Below are positions 45,697-54,241 of a stretch of 64,000 nucleotides of DNA, in pieces. This DNA comes from Pseudomonas extremaustralis (GTDB lineage Bacteria > Pseudomonadota > Gammaproteobacteria > Pseudomonadales > Pseudomonadaceae). Under the pieces are notes generated by a model that was not told the DNA's origin, made no database searches, and saw only the letters and a list, made by a program, of their open reading frames with translations. The stretch lies in the NCBI RefSeq assembly GCF_900102035.1, contig NZ_LT629689.1:2046001-2110000 (forward strand). Reading direction: 5' to 3'. The position numbers and the translations under genes are program-made. Each line of letters opens with the position of its first letter. The first letter of the stretch is position 1.

Positions 45697-47088
45697 ATGC
45701 TGAATAACACGAGAATGCATCGAAACCTGACCCCCAAGGGTTTGACGTTCTGGGGCCAATGGACACTCGCATCGAGTTTGGTCGTCGCCGTATTATTTAT
45801 GTTGGTTTTATGGAAGACCGGACAACTTGAATATAACTATCGAGTGCTGGCCGCCTTTACCATACTGGCCTCGCTTCCGGCTTATAGCCTGTGTGATGTC
45901 TACAGTAAGAAAGATGACTATGCGGTGGGTCTGGGGCGTTTATTCATGGGATGGCTGCTCACCATTGGCATATTGTTTATCGTGGGGGCAGCGTGTAATG
46001 CCAGTTCATTGTTTCCGTTGGAAACGCTATTACTGTGGGCCGCCGTCAGCTATCCATTATTGGCACTGAGTTATATACCGCTGCATAGTTTATCCCGGTA
46101 TTACCACCGCCAACTTCACGAGCGGCATAAGTCATTGATCGTGGGCACCGGCAAACTGGCGGTGGACTTGGCCAATACCCTCTCGCGCCAAAAGCGCTCG
46201 CCGCTGGTAGGGCTGGTGGGCAGCCACACCGATGCCGCCGAAGGCGCAACCTCGCCCATTCTCGGCGAACTGCCGCAATTACCGCAGCTGATCCGCCAGC
46301 ATGGCATTCGCCGGCTCTACATCACCCACTCATTGCAAGATGCCACCCACATCGAGGCGTTGTACCTCAACTTGCTGGACATCAGCGTGGATGTGATCTG
46401 GGTACCCGACCTCAATAACATGCTGCTGCTCAACCATTGCGTGGCCGAAGTGGACGGGCTGCCGGCGATCTACCTCAATGAAAGCCCACTGACCAGCCGC
46501 CCGACGGCGGCCCTGAGCAAAGCGCTGCTGGACAAAACCCTGGCGCTGCTGGCGATCATCGTACTGAGCCCGCTGTTGTTGCTGTTCGCTGTGTTGATCA
46601 AGCTCACCTCCCCTGGCCCGGTGATTTTCAAGCAGGACCGCCACGGCTGGAATGGCCAGGTGATCAAAGTATGGAAGTTCCGCTCGATGCGCGTGCACGA
46701 CGACCATGAGGTACGCCAGGCCAGTCGCAACGACTCACGCATCACCCCCGTGGGCCGGTTTATCCGCCGCACCTCCATCGATGAACTGCCGCAGTTGTTC
46801 AACGTACTGCAAGGCACCATGGCCCTGGTGGGTCCACGACCCCATGCGATTGCGCACAACGACTTTTACTCGGGGAAAATCCACGCGTACATGGCCCGCC
46901 ATCGAATCAAGCCGGGCATCACCGGGCTGGCGCAGATCAATGGTTGCCGGGGAGAAACCGAGACCCTGGAGAAGATGCAAAAGCGCGTGGATATCGACCT
47001 GCGCTACATCAACACCTGGTCGCTGTGGCTGGATATCAAGATCCTGGTCAAGACGCCGTTCACCCTGCTGTCCAAAGACATCTACTGA
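45697..47088 (+). CDS. wcaJ: undecaprenyl-phosphate glucose phosphotransferase
   Basis: The 463-residue protein has four N-terminal membrane segments (residues 20-140), a soluble Rossmann-like middle, and a fifth hydrophobic segment near 275-300. The C-terminal bacterial sugar-transferase domain follows, with PGPVIFKQDRHGWNGQ, VWKFRSMR, RRTSIDELPQLFNVL and LVGPRPHA. This is WcaJ/WbaP architecture. It adds glucose-1-phosphate to undecaprenyl phosphate, the first step of repeat-unit assembly. ATG 45697 has GGGAG upstream. It is the only biosynthetic gene of the locus on the plus strand, next to the regulator operon. Confidence 0.88.
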   Translation: MLNNTRMHRNLTPKGLTFWGQWTLASSLVVAVLFMLVLWKTGQLEYNYRVLAAFTILASLPAYSLCDVYSKKDDYAVGLGRLFMGWLLTIGILFIVGAACNASSLFPLETLLLWAAVSYPLLALSYIPLHSLSRYYHRQLHERHKSLIVGTGKLAVDLANTLSRQKRSPLVGLVGSHTDAAEGATSPILGELPQLPQLIRQHGIRRLYITHSLQDATHIEALYLNLLDISVDVIWVPDLNNMLLLNHCVAEVDGLPAIYLNESPLTSRPTAALSKALLDKTLALLAIIVLSPLLLLFAVLIKLTSPGPVIFKQDRHGWNGQVIKVWKFRSMRVHDDHEVRQASRNDSRITPVGRFIRRTSIDELPQLFNVLQGTMALVGPRPHAIAHNDFYSGKIHAYMARHRIKPGITGLAQINGCRGETETLEKMQKRVDIDLRYINTWSLWLDIKILVKTPFTLLSKDIY

Positions 47089-47100
47089 TCCCCAGCCGCA

Positions 47101-47200
47101 TGTAGGAGCGAGCTTGCTCGCGAAAAACTCAAGTATGCCGCGGGGCACCTGGCGCCCCGAGTCATCGTTGACGACTTTCGCGAGCAAGCTCGCTCCTACA
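47101..47200. repeat. REP doublet of a second family between wcaJ and yjbH
   Basis: TGTAGGAGCGAGCTTGCTCGCG and its inverted copy CGCGAGCAAGCTCGCTCCTACA flank an inner hairpin (CGGGGC...GCCCCG). It is distinct from the GTGGGAGGGGG family elsewhere and separates convergent transcripts. Confidence 0.85.
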
Positions 47201-47214
47201 AGGGGATTCAGGTG

Positions 47215-49290
47215 TTATTCGGTGATCTTGTCGATGTTCTTGTAGAACAACTCACTGTCGCGCCCATCGGTCATCGAATGCAGTGAATAGGCGCGATTCA
47301 AGCGTGCCCCGCCATCACGCGTCAACGGAGCCCAGACCACATTGGCGCGGCGCATGGTCGACAGGCTCATCAACTCATCGAACGGAATGGACAGGTAGAG
47401 GCCTTTGTCGAAGCTGCCTTCGCCAAAGTCTTGCTTGGACACGTTGGTACGGGTGACCCACGCGCCAATGCGCACGCCATTGTTGAATTCCCGCGACAAA
47501 TCCAGGGTGGCGCCCCAATCCCTGGCCAGGTAACGGCCGACGCTCAAGGCGCCCTGCAGGTTGAACGGCAGGTCGGTGTAGCCGGTGATATGCCCGGTGA
47601 CGGTGCGGTAGTCGCGCAGGCTGAAGTCCTGCTCGAAGCCGCGTTGGCGCACGTAGTTCAGATCCGCCCCCACGGCCCAGCCCTGGCCCATCGGACGGTA
47701 CAGCACTTCACTGCCGACACCGGCGTACATCGACTCCAGCAAACCGCCATAGACCATGCCGTATAAGTCTTGGTCCAGCCGCGCCGCGTGGTTGAGCTGG
47801 AAGGTCGGCAAGGTCACATCGGAGGTGGTCATGTAGCGGCGCAGGTCGGTGCGCACCCGTGGCAAGCCGCTGGGTGCGTCATAGGTAAAGCCGTCGTAGT
47901 TGTTCAGCAGGTTGACGCTCAGCAAGCCGCTCCACCAGGTGTTGCGGGTGAAACGGTACTCGGCGTCGAGGTCGGCGGAAATCTGGTAGAGCAAGCCATC
48001 CGGGCCACCGACATTCTGCTTGTAGCCCAGGCCCAGGCCGTAGCCGAAGGGTTTCGGCGTTTGGGTGTAGAGCACGGTCTGGGCAGGGGTATCGGCGCGG
48101 TTGACTTCGGTTTGCCGGTGCAGGTCCTGCAAGTCCTCGCGGTTGTTGACCACCTCGCGGAAGGTCGTGCGCGGCACGCTGGTGGCCTCGATCGGCATGG
48201 CATAGCGTTCGTTCACCAGGGTGAACCAATCGATCTGGTCATTGACGCTGTTGTCGAGGATACGACTGGCGCGCCCCACCGCCTTGGCGCTGTAGAAATA
48301 GCGCTGCTGCTCACCGTACACCAACAACTCCGGCCCGCGCTGGGCGATGCTGCGCACGTTGTAGCCGGCGTTATCGTGCAGGCGCTGGGACACGGCAGCC
48401 CAATCCACCTGGTCCATCGGCGTGGTCGGCGCCTTCTCGGGCAGTTTGGGCGCCGGGGGATCGTAGGTTTTCACCGGCGCCTTGCGGCTGACGAAATTGG
48501 TGTGCAGGGTGATGCCGAACATGGCGGTGTTACCCCGCTCCCACGCGGCACTCACGTCGATGGAGTCGGCGAGCTTGTAGACCAGGCCGACGTTGACCGG
48601 CGAATCCTGGCGAAAGCTGTTGCTGCGCGGTTCGTTCTTGTAGTCGTTGCCTTCCACTTCGAGCTTGAGGCTCAAGGGCGCCCAGGGCGTCTGGTAGGCG
48701 ACGCCGCCAAACAGCGCGGACCGCCCGCGAAAGTAGCCGTTGGAGAGACTGCCGGAGCCTTCGGCGGTGGGCCGCTCGTTGAAGCGGTCATCCAGCGCCC
48801 CCAACGGGTTGCCAATATCACCGCGACTGCCCATGTAGCCCCAGGCGATGCCGGCACTGAAGTCCAGGTCGCCGTAGCGTTTGCTGGCCACCAGGTACTC
48901 GCTGGAAAACAGCCCGGTGCCGCCCAGGTCCATGAACCCCACGGCCACCTCGGGCAACCAATGGCTTTCCTGATACAAACGCACTTTGGCATCGACGGCC
49001 TTGTCCTTGTAACTCTGGCTACCGCTGAAGGATTCGGCGCCATAGGGACGGTTGGTGATCGCGGTGTAGCGGAAGGTGCCTTCCAGCCAGTCCAGCGGCT
49101 GCATCGAAAAACTGTAGCGGCTGTAAGGTTCGGTGCGGTTGGCGTTCACGCTGAGTTCGCCGGCGGGGGCCATGCGTGCGGTGGGGGTTTGCAGCAGCCC
49201 GACGCCGCCAAAATCGCTTTGGGTGTAACGGGGATCGCCGTGTGCGACGCCACAGGGCACCAGCAATACGGCCGCAATACATAATTTCAA
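47215..49290 (-). CDS. yjbH: YjbH-family outer membrane exopolysaccharide protein
   Basis: The 691-residue precursor has a short signal peptide (MKLCIAAVLLVPCGVAHG). The mature start YTQSDFGGVGLLQTPTARM is the hallmark of YjbH. Numerous beta strands with alternating aromatic residues fit a large outer membrane barrel in two halves, joined near residue 290 by a Pro-rich linker. YjbH/GfcD proteins work with YjbF and YjbG in capsule or exopolysaccharide export. It overlaps yjbG by four bases and ends the export operon. Confidence 0.85.
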   Translation of the reverse strand: MKLCIAAVLLVPCGVAHGDPRYTQSDFGGVGLLQTPTARMAPAGELSVNANRTEPYSRYSFSMQPLDWLEGTFRYTAITNRPYGAESFSGSQSYKDKAVDAKVRLYQESHWLPEVAVGFMDLGGTGLFSSEYLVASKRYGDLDFSAGIAWGYMGSRGDIGNPLGALDDRFNERPTAEGSGSLSNGYFRGRSALFGGVAYQTPWAPLSLKLEVEGNDYKNEPRSNSFRQDSPVNVGLVYKLADSIDVSAAWERGNTAMFGITLHTNFVSRKAPVKTYDPPAPKLPEKAPTTPMDQVDWAAVSQRLHDNAGYNVRSIAQRGPELLVYGEQQRYFYSAKAVGRASRILDNSVNDQIDWFTLVNERYAMPIEATSVPRTTFREVVNNREDLQDLHRQTEVNRADTPAQTVLYTQTPKPFGYGLGLGYKQNVGGPDGLLYQISADLDAEYRFTRNTWWSGLLSVNLLNNYDGFTYDAPSGLPRVRTDLRRYMTTSDVTLPTFQLNHAARLDQDLYGMVYGGLLESMYAGVGSEVLYRPMGQGWAVGADLNYVRQRGFEQDFSLRDYRTVTGHITGYTDLPFNLQGALSVGRYLARDWGATLDLSREFNNGVRIGAWVTRTNVSKQDFGEGSFDKGLYLSIPFDELMSLSTMRRANVVWAPLTRDGGARLNRAYSLHSMTDGRDSELFYKNIDKITE

Positions 49291-50057
49291 GGCGTGATCT
49301 CGGCCAGGGGTTGGGTGGCAATGAATTCGGCCAATTGCTGATTCAGTTCGGGGGTGGGCGGGTCCAGGTCGTCGCTGCGGATCGGCACCAACAAGGTGCT
49401 GCCGGGCGCGGGCGGCGCGCCTTCTTCACGGTTCCACGGGGCATTGCCCAGGCGGGTGACGTGGCCGTCTGGCTGGATCAGCCACAGGTAGTCGGCATCC
49501 GCCTGCGGCCCTGGCGGACAGGCGCGCAGGTAGTCACCAGCCCGTTGCATCGGCTGGAAGGCCAGGGTGCAGGCCGTGGCGACGGCGCCCAGCACGCGCA
49601 CATAGTCCGGGCGCGGCGGATAGACCAGGCGATCGCCCGCGCTGATCGACGGGTTGGGCGCAAAGCCGACTTCCACCGCCACCGGGTCCAGCGGTGTGAG
49701 GCGGCGGCCGGTCACCGGCAGCGCTTGCACCTGTTCATAGAGCTGCGTGGCCACACGGGCCCGGCCCTCGCGTCCGGCGGCCAAGGCGACGCGACGCAGG
49801 GTGTCGAGGTCGAACAGGACACCGGCCTTGAGCCGCGTCTGGCGTTCCAGCAACGGCTGATGCAACCAGGCCGCTCCCAGCCAATAGCCCTGGGCATCCG
49901 GCTGCGACGCAGTGAGCACATCAAGCAAGCGGGCCTCGGGCTGCAAGGCGACCGTGCCCGGATGAGCGACTTGGCCGCTGACCGACACGGCGGCGGCCAG
50001 GCACAGCGGCGCGCAACCGCACAACAGCGCCAGTGCCGCGAGTTTTCCAACAGTCAT
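49287..50057 (-). CDS. yjbG: YjbG/GfcC-family periplasmic capsule protein
   Basis: The 256-residue precursor has a signal peptide (MTVGKLAALALLCGCAPLCL, cleavage near residue 22). VSVSGQVAHPGTVAL then looks like a SLBB/GfcC beta-grasp. The C-terminal half contains a second domain and ends in QPLAEITP. GfcC proteins are periplasmic and associate with the Wza export apparatus in group 4 capsule loci. It overlaps yjbF and yjbH by four bases each, so the three are translationally coupled. Confidence 0.78.
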   Translation of the reverse strand: MTVGKLAALALLCGCAPLCLAAAVSVSGQVAHPGTVALQPEARLLDVLTASQPDAQGYWLGAAWLHQPLLERQTRLKAGVLFDLDTLRRVALAAGREGRARVATQLYEQVQALPVTGRRLTPLDPVAVEVGFAPNPSISAGDRLVYPPRPDYVRVLGAVATACTLAFQPMQRAGDYLRACPPGPQADADYLWLIQPDGHVTRLGNAPWNREEGAPPAPGSTLLVPIRSDDLDPPTPELNQQLAEFIATQPLAEITP

Positions 50058-50713
50058 GGGGCGTCCTTGCGGGTCGGTTGTAGCTGGGTGATGGTCAAGG
50101 TCAGGCGGGGGGTGAGGTGCTGCTCGCTGTGCACGATGAAACCGTTGGCGGGGTCGACCCAGTAACGGTTGCGCGTGGTAAAGCCCAAGGCCTCGGCCTC
50201 AATGTCTTCGTCGACCCGCAGCAGCGCGTAGGGCTTGTCGAGAATTTCCAGGGTCTCCATGCCCTTGCGGGTCATGCGACTGGTGACCGCAATGCCCAGC
50301 CGATAGCCGTCGACCAGGTCGATCCGGCGCGTGCTGCGATAGCCGTCCGGCACGCGATGCAGGCCTTGCTCGAACGGCGACGGGCCTTGCCAACGGGTGC
50401 CATCCAGGTCCACGCCCAGGCCAACGGTGCGCACGACCAGGCCGTCGCGCATCAGCAGCACCTGCTTGCCGGAGGCGACCCAGAACTGCAGGTCGCCACG
50501 CTGGCGAATCAATGCCATCACCCCTTCGCTGGACACCGTAGTGACCTTGATCTGGGGAAACGGCACCGCGTCGACCTGGGCCTGGGTCAATGTCAGCGGC
50601 CGGGGCCCGGTCACGGCCGCTTTGAAGGTATCGATAGAGGCCGTCATCAGTGGATTGCAGCCAGCCAACAGCCACGCCAACCCCGTACAAGTAGCGATTT
50701 TCAGACTGTTCAC
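50054..50713 (-). CDS. yjbF: YjbF/GfcB-family lipoprotein
   Basis: The 219-residue precursor has a lipoprotein signal (ATCTGLAWLLAGCNPLM) with the lipobox Cys near residue 19. The rest is beta-rich and includes YWVDPANGFIVHSEQHLTP, the end of the YjbF domain. GfcB/YjbF is an outer-membrane lipoprotein of exopolysaccharide secretion. It follows wza by 12 bases and overlaps yjbG. Confidence 0.8.
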   Translation of the reverse strand: MNSLKIATCTGLAWLLAGCNPLMTASIDTFKAAVTGPRPLTLTQAQVDAVPFPQIKVTTVSSEGVMALIRQRGDLQFWVASGKQVLLMRDGLVVRTVGLGVDLDGTRWQGPSPFEQGLHRVPDGYRSTRRIDLVDGYRLGIAVTSRMTRKGMETLEILDKPYALLRVDEDIEAEALGFTTRNRYWVDPANGFIVHSEQHLTPRLTLTITQLQPTRKDAP

Positions 50714-50725
50714 GCAGGTCCCACC

Positions 50726-51838
50726 CTATCGGCTGTTGGCTTCGCTCAGATTGTTTTGAGTGGAGGCACCGGTGCCGATGATCGAAGCGGACGGCACCAA
50801 CTGGCTGATCACGCGGTTCCAACGTGTGATACCGGCCGGGCCGACGAACACTACGTCCTGGGGCTGTACATCAAAGCGCGTGGCCAGGGCCATGGCCGAA
50901 GGCGATGTGGCTTCGAGCTTGAACACCTTGGCCGGCTCCACATCGATGTGCTGCGCGCCGCGAATCACGTAGATGGCGTCGGCATTGGCGGTGTTCTGGT
51001 TCATGCCGCCCACCGAGCCCAGCACGTCGGACAGATTCATGCTGCGGGTCTTGAACGTCAGGGCTCGAGGCTGCATGACCTCGCCCATCACGTAGATGCG
51101 CTTGCGATCGTTGTACGGCAGGTACAACTGATCACCGTCCTTGAGGTAGATATCGTTCAGGCGCGACTGCTCCAGGTTGAGCGTGTCGAGGTCGAGGATG
51201 TAGCGCTTGCCGCCACGGGTGAGCGTGAGGTTCGACAGGTCGGCATTGTTCGAGTCGATGCCTGATGCGGCGACGGCTTCCATCACGCTCATCGGCGTGG
51301 TGGTGATCGGCACCGGCCCGGCCTTGACCACCGCACCGGTGACCACCACGCGTTGGCTGGCAAAGCGCAGGATGCTGATGTCCACCTGGGGGCTGTCGAT
51401 GTATTGACGCAGTTTCTCGGTGATTTCGACGCGCAACGCCGCCAGGGTCCGCCCCTTGGCGACCACTTCGCCGACATAGGGGTAGAACAGATTGCCGTCC
51501 GGGTTGACCAGCCGGCCGTTGGCGTCGATCTGCTGCTGCGGGCCAGAAGGCGCAGTCAGTTCGGGGTGATCCCACACGGTGATATACAGCGCATCGTTGG
51601 CACCGATCAGATAAGGCGCCGGTTTATAGTTCAATAATTCCGGCGCAATGGAATAAGGCACTTGAGTTGCCGCGTCCATGGCCAATAACTTCGGTGTAAT
51701 TGGAATTAACTCCACGCGACTACTTTCAGCACCGCCTTCTTCGGTCAACGCTGCGGTATCCATATATTGACCGGGGGCAAACATGCAGCCTTGCAACAAT
51801 GCAGCGGCCACGGCCGCCACAGAAAAAATACGCATCAT
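50726..51838 (-). CDS. wza: outer membrane polysaccharide export protein
   Basis: The 370-residue lipoprotein precursor has a lipobox LLQGC near residue 16. The poly-export domain is near residues 75-165 (YLIGANDALYITVWDHPELT, LFYPYVGEVVAKGRTLAALR). SLBB domains follow (VVVTGAVVKAGPVPITTTP, RIYVMGEVMQPRALTFKTR), and a C-terminal amphipathic segment could form the outer membrane ring helix. This matches Wza, the octameric exit channel of Wzy-dependent capsules. The start is ATG 51838 or 51835. Here wza lies inside a yjb operon, between yjbE and yjbF, downstream of a terminator. Confidence 0.88.
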   Translation of the reverse strand: MMRIFSVAAVAAALLQGCMFAPGQYMDTAALTEEGGAESSRVELIPITPKLLAMDAATQVPYSIAPELLNYKPAPYLIGANDALYITVWDHPELTAPSGPQQQIDANGRLVNPDGNLFYPYVGEVVAKGRTLAALRVEITEKLRQYIDSPQVDISILRFASQRVVVTGAVVKAGPVPITTTPMSVMEAVAASGIDSNNADLSNLTLTRGGKRYILDLDTLNLEQSRLNDIYLKDGDQLYLPYNDRKRIYVMGEVMQPRALTFKTRSMNLSDVLGSVGGMNQNTANADAIYVIRGAQHIDVEPAKVFKLEATSPSAMALATRFDVQPQDVVFVGPAGITRWNRVISQLVPSASIIGTGASTQNNLSEANSR

Positions 51839-51868
51839 GGTGCTAGGACACTCGCGATAATCGACAAG

Positions 51869-51904
51869 AAAAAAAGACCACTTGGGCGGGGAATCCAAGC
51901 GGTC
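51869..51904 (-). terminator. terminator between yjbE and wza
   Basis: On the minus strand GACCGCTTGG and CCAAGTGGTC make a 10-pair stem (one G-T pair) with a 9-base loop and a run of seven T residues. It would release most yjbE transcripts and allow limited read-through into wza-yjbFGH. Confidence 0.8.
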
Positions 51905-51925
51905 TGAAAGCGGAAGGTTTACACC

Positions 51926-52165
51926 TTAGTTGCCGGTACCGGTGGTGCCGGTCGTGCCTGTGGTACCGGTGGTGGTGCCGCCGTTGGAGCTGCCGCCGCT
52001 GCTGGAAGCAGCGGCAACGCCGGCGATGAGGGCACTGCCGACGAGCAGGGTTTCACCTACCGTCACAGACCCCACCACCGTGGTATCGAGCCACAATGGC
52101 AACTCGGCGGCCAATGCGGAAGTACTCATTACACTGAGCAAAACGATAGCCAATGGTGTTCTCAT
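51926..52165 (-). CDS. yjbE: YjbE/GfcA-like small secreted threonine- and glycine-rich protein
   Basis: The 79-residue precursor has a signal peptide (MRTPLAIVLLSVMSTSALAA), a short hydrophobic middle (GSVTVGETLLVGSALIAGVAA) and a low-complexity tail of Ser, Gly and Thr (TTTGTTGTTGTTGTGN). The same three parts occur in E. coli YjbE and GfcA. ATG 52165 has AAGGAG. It begins the export operon and is followed by a terminator. It may be needed in excess over the machinery. Its role in exopolysaccharide production is not understood. Confidence 0.75.
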   Translation of the reverse strand: MRTPLAIVLLSVMSTSALAAELPLWLDTTVVGSVTVGETLLVGSALIAGVAAASSSGGSSNGGTTTGTTGTTGTTGTGN

Positions 52166-52257
52166 AACAGACTCCTTATTGTCAGTGAGTAGCCGGGCCG
52201 ATAGTGCCATCCAACTAAACAACGCACCAGCGCGGTCACGTTCAGTGCAAGTAGTTG

Positions 52258-52332
52258 AAAATAACGTTTTTCCGGCCAAGCGCCCGGCGGCCAATGCATT
52301 GCGGCGGCGCAAGTTATATAAAACGTTATTAA
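52258..52332. promoter_or_regulatory. inverted elements flanking the yjbE promoter region
   Basis: AAATAACGTTTT (52258-52269) and AAAACGTTATTAA (52320-52332) are inverted copies, 11 of 12 bases, about 50 bases apart. Between them a TATAAC box on the minus strand (52313-52318) may be the -10. Paired sites like these suggest looping by a regulator. The leader to yjbE is then about 140 bases. Confidence 0.4.
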
Positions 52333-52345
52333 TTGTCGGGAAACT

Positions 52346-52429
52346 TCAGATCCTGCCGTACTTGTCCTCGAAACGCACAATATCGTCCTCGCCCAGATAA
52401 GTGCCGGATTGCACCTCGATCAACTCCAG
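52346..52429 (-). pseudogene. manC: displaced 27-codon tail of manC
   Basis: This frame encodes [20 protein letters not shown] followed by EDKYGRI and a TGA. That is the normal AlgA/ManC C-terminus, but it is out of frame with the preceding gene. A real indel or a sequencing error in a homopolymer are both possible. Confidence 0.8.
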
Positions 52430-53754
52430 GGGATCACCCCGGGATTTTCCAGCGCGTGCACCTGGCCGATGGGGATATAAGTCGACTGGTTTTCCGAGAC
52501 CAGGTACGTCTGCTCGCCATTGGTGACGCGGGCCGTGCCGCTGACCACGATCCAGTGCTCGGCGCGATGGTGATGCATCTGCACCGACAACTTGGCCCCC
52601 GGCTTCACAGTGATGCGCTTGACCTGGTAGCGCAGGCCATTGTCGACCGAGTCGTACATGCCCCAGGGCCGGTACACCTCGCGGTGGTTGAGATGCTCCT
52701 GGCGCCCGGCCTGCTTGAGCTGGTCGACGATGCCCTTGACCTGCTGCACCTGGTCCTTGTGGGCGACGAGCACCGCGTCCTTGGTTTCGACGATGATCAA
52801 GTCCTGCACCCCTACCGTGGCCACCAGCCGACTGTCGGCGTGCACGTAGGTGTCGCGGGTGTCCAGGACCAGCCCATCGCCGCGAATCACGTTGCCATCG
52901 GCGTCTTTCTCACTGGCGTCCCACAGCGCCGACCACGAGCCGATATCGCTCCAGCCGGCCCGCAACGGCACCATCACCGCGTCGTCGGTTTTTTCCATCA
53001 CCGCGTAGTCGATCGAGTCGTCCGGGCACGCGGCGAAGGTGGCTGCATGTACGCGGGTAAACGGAAGATCCTGGCTGCCGCCTTCCAATGCCACGCGACA
53101 GGCTTCGAGGATGGCCGGCTGGAAGCGTTCCAACTCTTGCAGGTAGCGACTGGCGCGGAACATGAACATGCCGCTGTTCCAGAAATACGCGCCACTGGCC
53201 ACATACGCCGCCGCAGTGACTTCATCGGGTTTCTCGACAAACCGTCGGACCCGATAACCGCCCTCGCCCACCGCTGCGCCTTGTTCGATATAGCCGTAGC
53301 CGGTGTGGGCGCTGGTGGGGGTGATGCCAAACGTCACCAGTTTGCCGTCCCGAGCCAGCGGCAGCGCCACTTCCAGGCTGGCATGAAACGCCGGGATATC
53401 TTCGATCAAGTGGTCGGCCGCCAGCACCAGCAGGATCGGGTCATCGGCCTCGGCCAGCGCCTTGCATGCCGCCAGCGCGATGGCCGGCGCGGTGTTGCGC
53501 CCCACGGGCTCGAGCAGGATGCTTGCGTGCTCCATGTCCAGTTGGCGCAATTGCTCGGCCACCAGGAAGCGGTGTTGTTCGTTGCAGATCAACTGCGGCA
53601 AGGCGACGTTGGCGCCTTCGAGCCGAGTGATGGTCTGCTGCAACATCGACAGGTGCGCATCGGTCAGGCGCAGGAACTGCTTGGGGTTCAGCTGCCGCGA
53701 GAGCGGCCACAGACGTGACCCCGAACCTCCCGCCATGATCACGGGTAATAACAT
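52420..53754 (-). CDS. manC: mannose-1-phosphate guanylyltransferase/mannose-6-phosphate isomerase, 3' frameshift
   Basis: The protein makes GDP-mannose, the precursor for Gmd. As read, it has 444 residues. The N-terminal nucleotidyltransferase has [20 protein letters not shown] and [12 protein letters not shown]. The C-terminal isomerase cupin has [29 protein letters not shown] and [11 protein letters not shown]. It then ends abruptly in VIPWS. The expected ending, [17 protein letters not shown] and beyond, is present at once in another frame. One missing base in the CCCC run at 52429-52432 explains it. The core catalytic residues remain, so activity of the guanylyltransferase half is likely. 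It starts at ATG 53754 in the biosynthetic operon. Confidence 0.88.
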   Translation of the reverse strand: MLLPVIMAGGSGSRLWPLSRQLNPKQFLRLTDAHLSMLQQTITRLEGANVALPQLICNEQHRFLVAEQLRQLDMEHASILLEPVGRNTAPAIALAACKALAEADDPILLVLAADHLIEDIPAFHASLEVALPLARDGKLVTFGITPTSAHTGYGYIEQGAAVGEGGYRVRRFVEKPDEVTAAAYVASGAYFWNSGMFMFRASRYLQELERFQPAILEACRVALEGGSQDLPFTRVHAATFAACPDDSIDYAVMEKTDDAVMVPLRAGWSDIGSWSALWDASEKDADGNVIRGDGLVLDTRDTYVHADSRLVATVGVQDLIIVETKDAVLVAHKDQVQQVKGIVDQLKQAGRQEHLNHREVYRPWGMYDSVDNGLRYQVKRITVKPGAKLSVQMHHHRAEHWIVVSGTARVTNGEQTYLVSENQSTYIPIGQVHALENPGVIPWS

Positions 53755-53777
53755 GAGAGCATCCTTGGGAGAGAGAG

Positions 53778-54236
53778 TCAGAAATAGGCACGGGTGTTTT
53801 CATGCACCCGTGGGCTGATACGCAGTTCATCCTGGGGCCACCAATGGAATTGCTGGTGTTGCTCCGTGGGCGGTTGCAGGATTTCATCGTCGGCCAGCTC
53901 CAGGCAATAGCTGAGCACCACATAATGGGTGTCCGGGCCGAAACCGGCATTGGCAAACACGCTGTCATCGTAGAAGTGTTCGAACACCCCCAGCAGTCTG
54001 GCATTGGCGCGCTCAAAAGGCTGCCCCAATTCGTCGCGCGCAATGCGCCGGAACGCGTCATCCAGGCGTTCGTTCTTTTGAATGCGCCCGCCGGGCACGA
54101 ACCAGTAACCATACGCCGGCCGATTGAGCCGCAGGCCCAGCAAGACCTCGTTGCGACTGTTGCGCACCACCAGGTCGATCGCCACCAACGGCGTCGACGT
54201 TACGACCGTATTGAAGGTCGGTAAATCAAGCCACAT
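53778..54236 (-). CDS. gmm: GDP-mannose mannosyl hydrolase (Nudix)
   Basis: The 152-residue Nudix protein matches the GDPMH subtype (WcaH/NudD). It has [29 protein letters not shown] and the altered Nudix box ([11 protein letters not shown], lacking the usual RE..EE glutamates), then EHFYDDSVF and [12 protein letters not shown]. It hydrolyses GDP-mannose or GDP-fucose to GDP and sugar, perhaps balancing precursor pools. ATG 54236 is chosen since the codon nine bases earlier is TTG. It lies five bases after the wcaI stop and 23 bases before manC. Confidence 0.88.
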   Translation of the reverse strand: MWLDLPTFNTVVTSTPLVAIDLVVRNSRNEVLLGLRLNRPAYGYWFVPGGRIQKNERLDDAFRRIARDELGQPFERANARLLGVFEHFYDDSVFANAGFGPDTHYVVLSYCLELADDEILQPPTEQHQQFHWWPQDELRISPRVHENTRAYF

Positions 54237-54241
54237 ACCCG

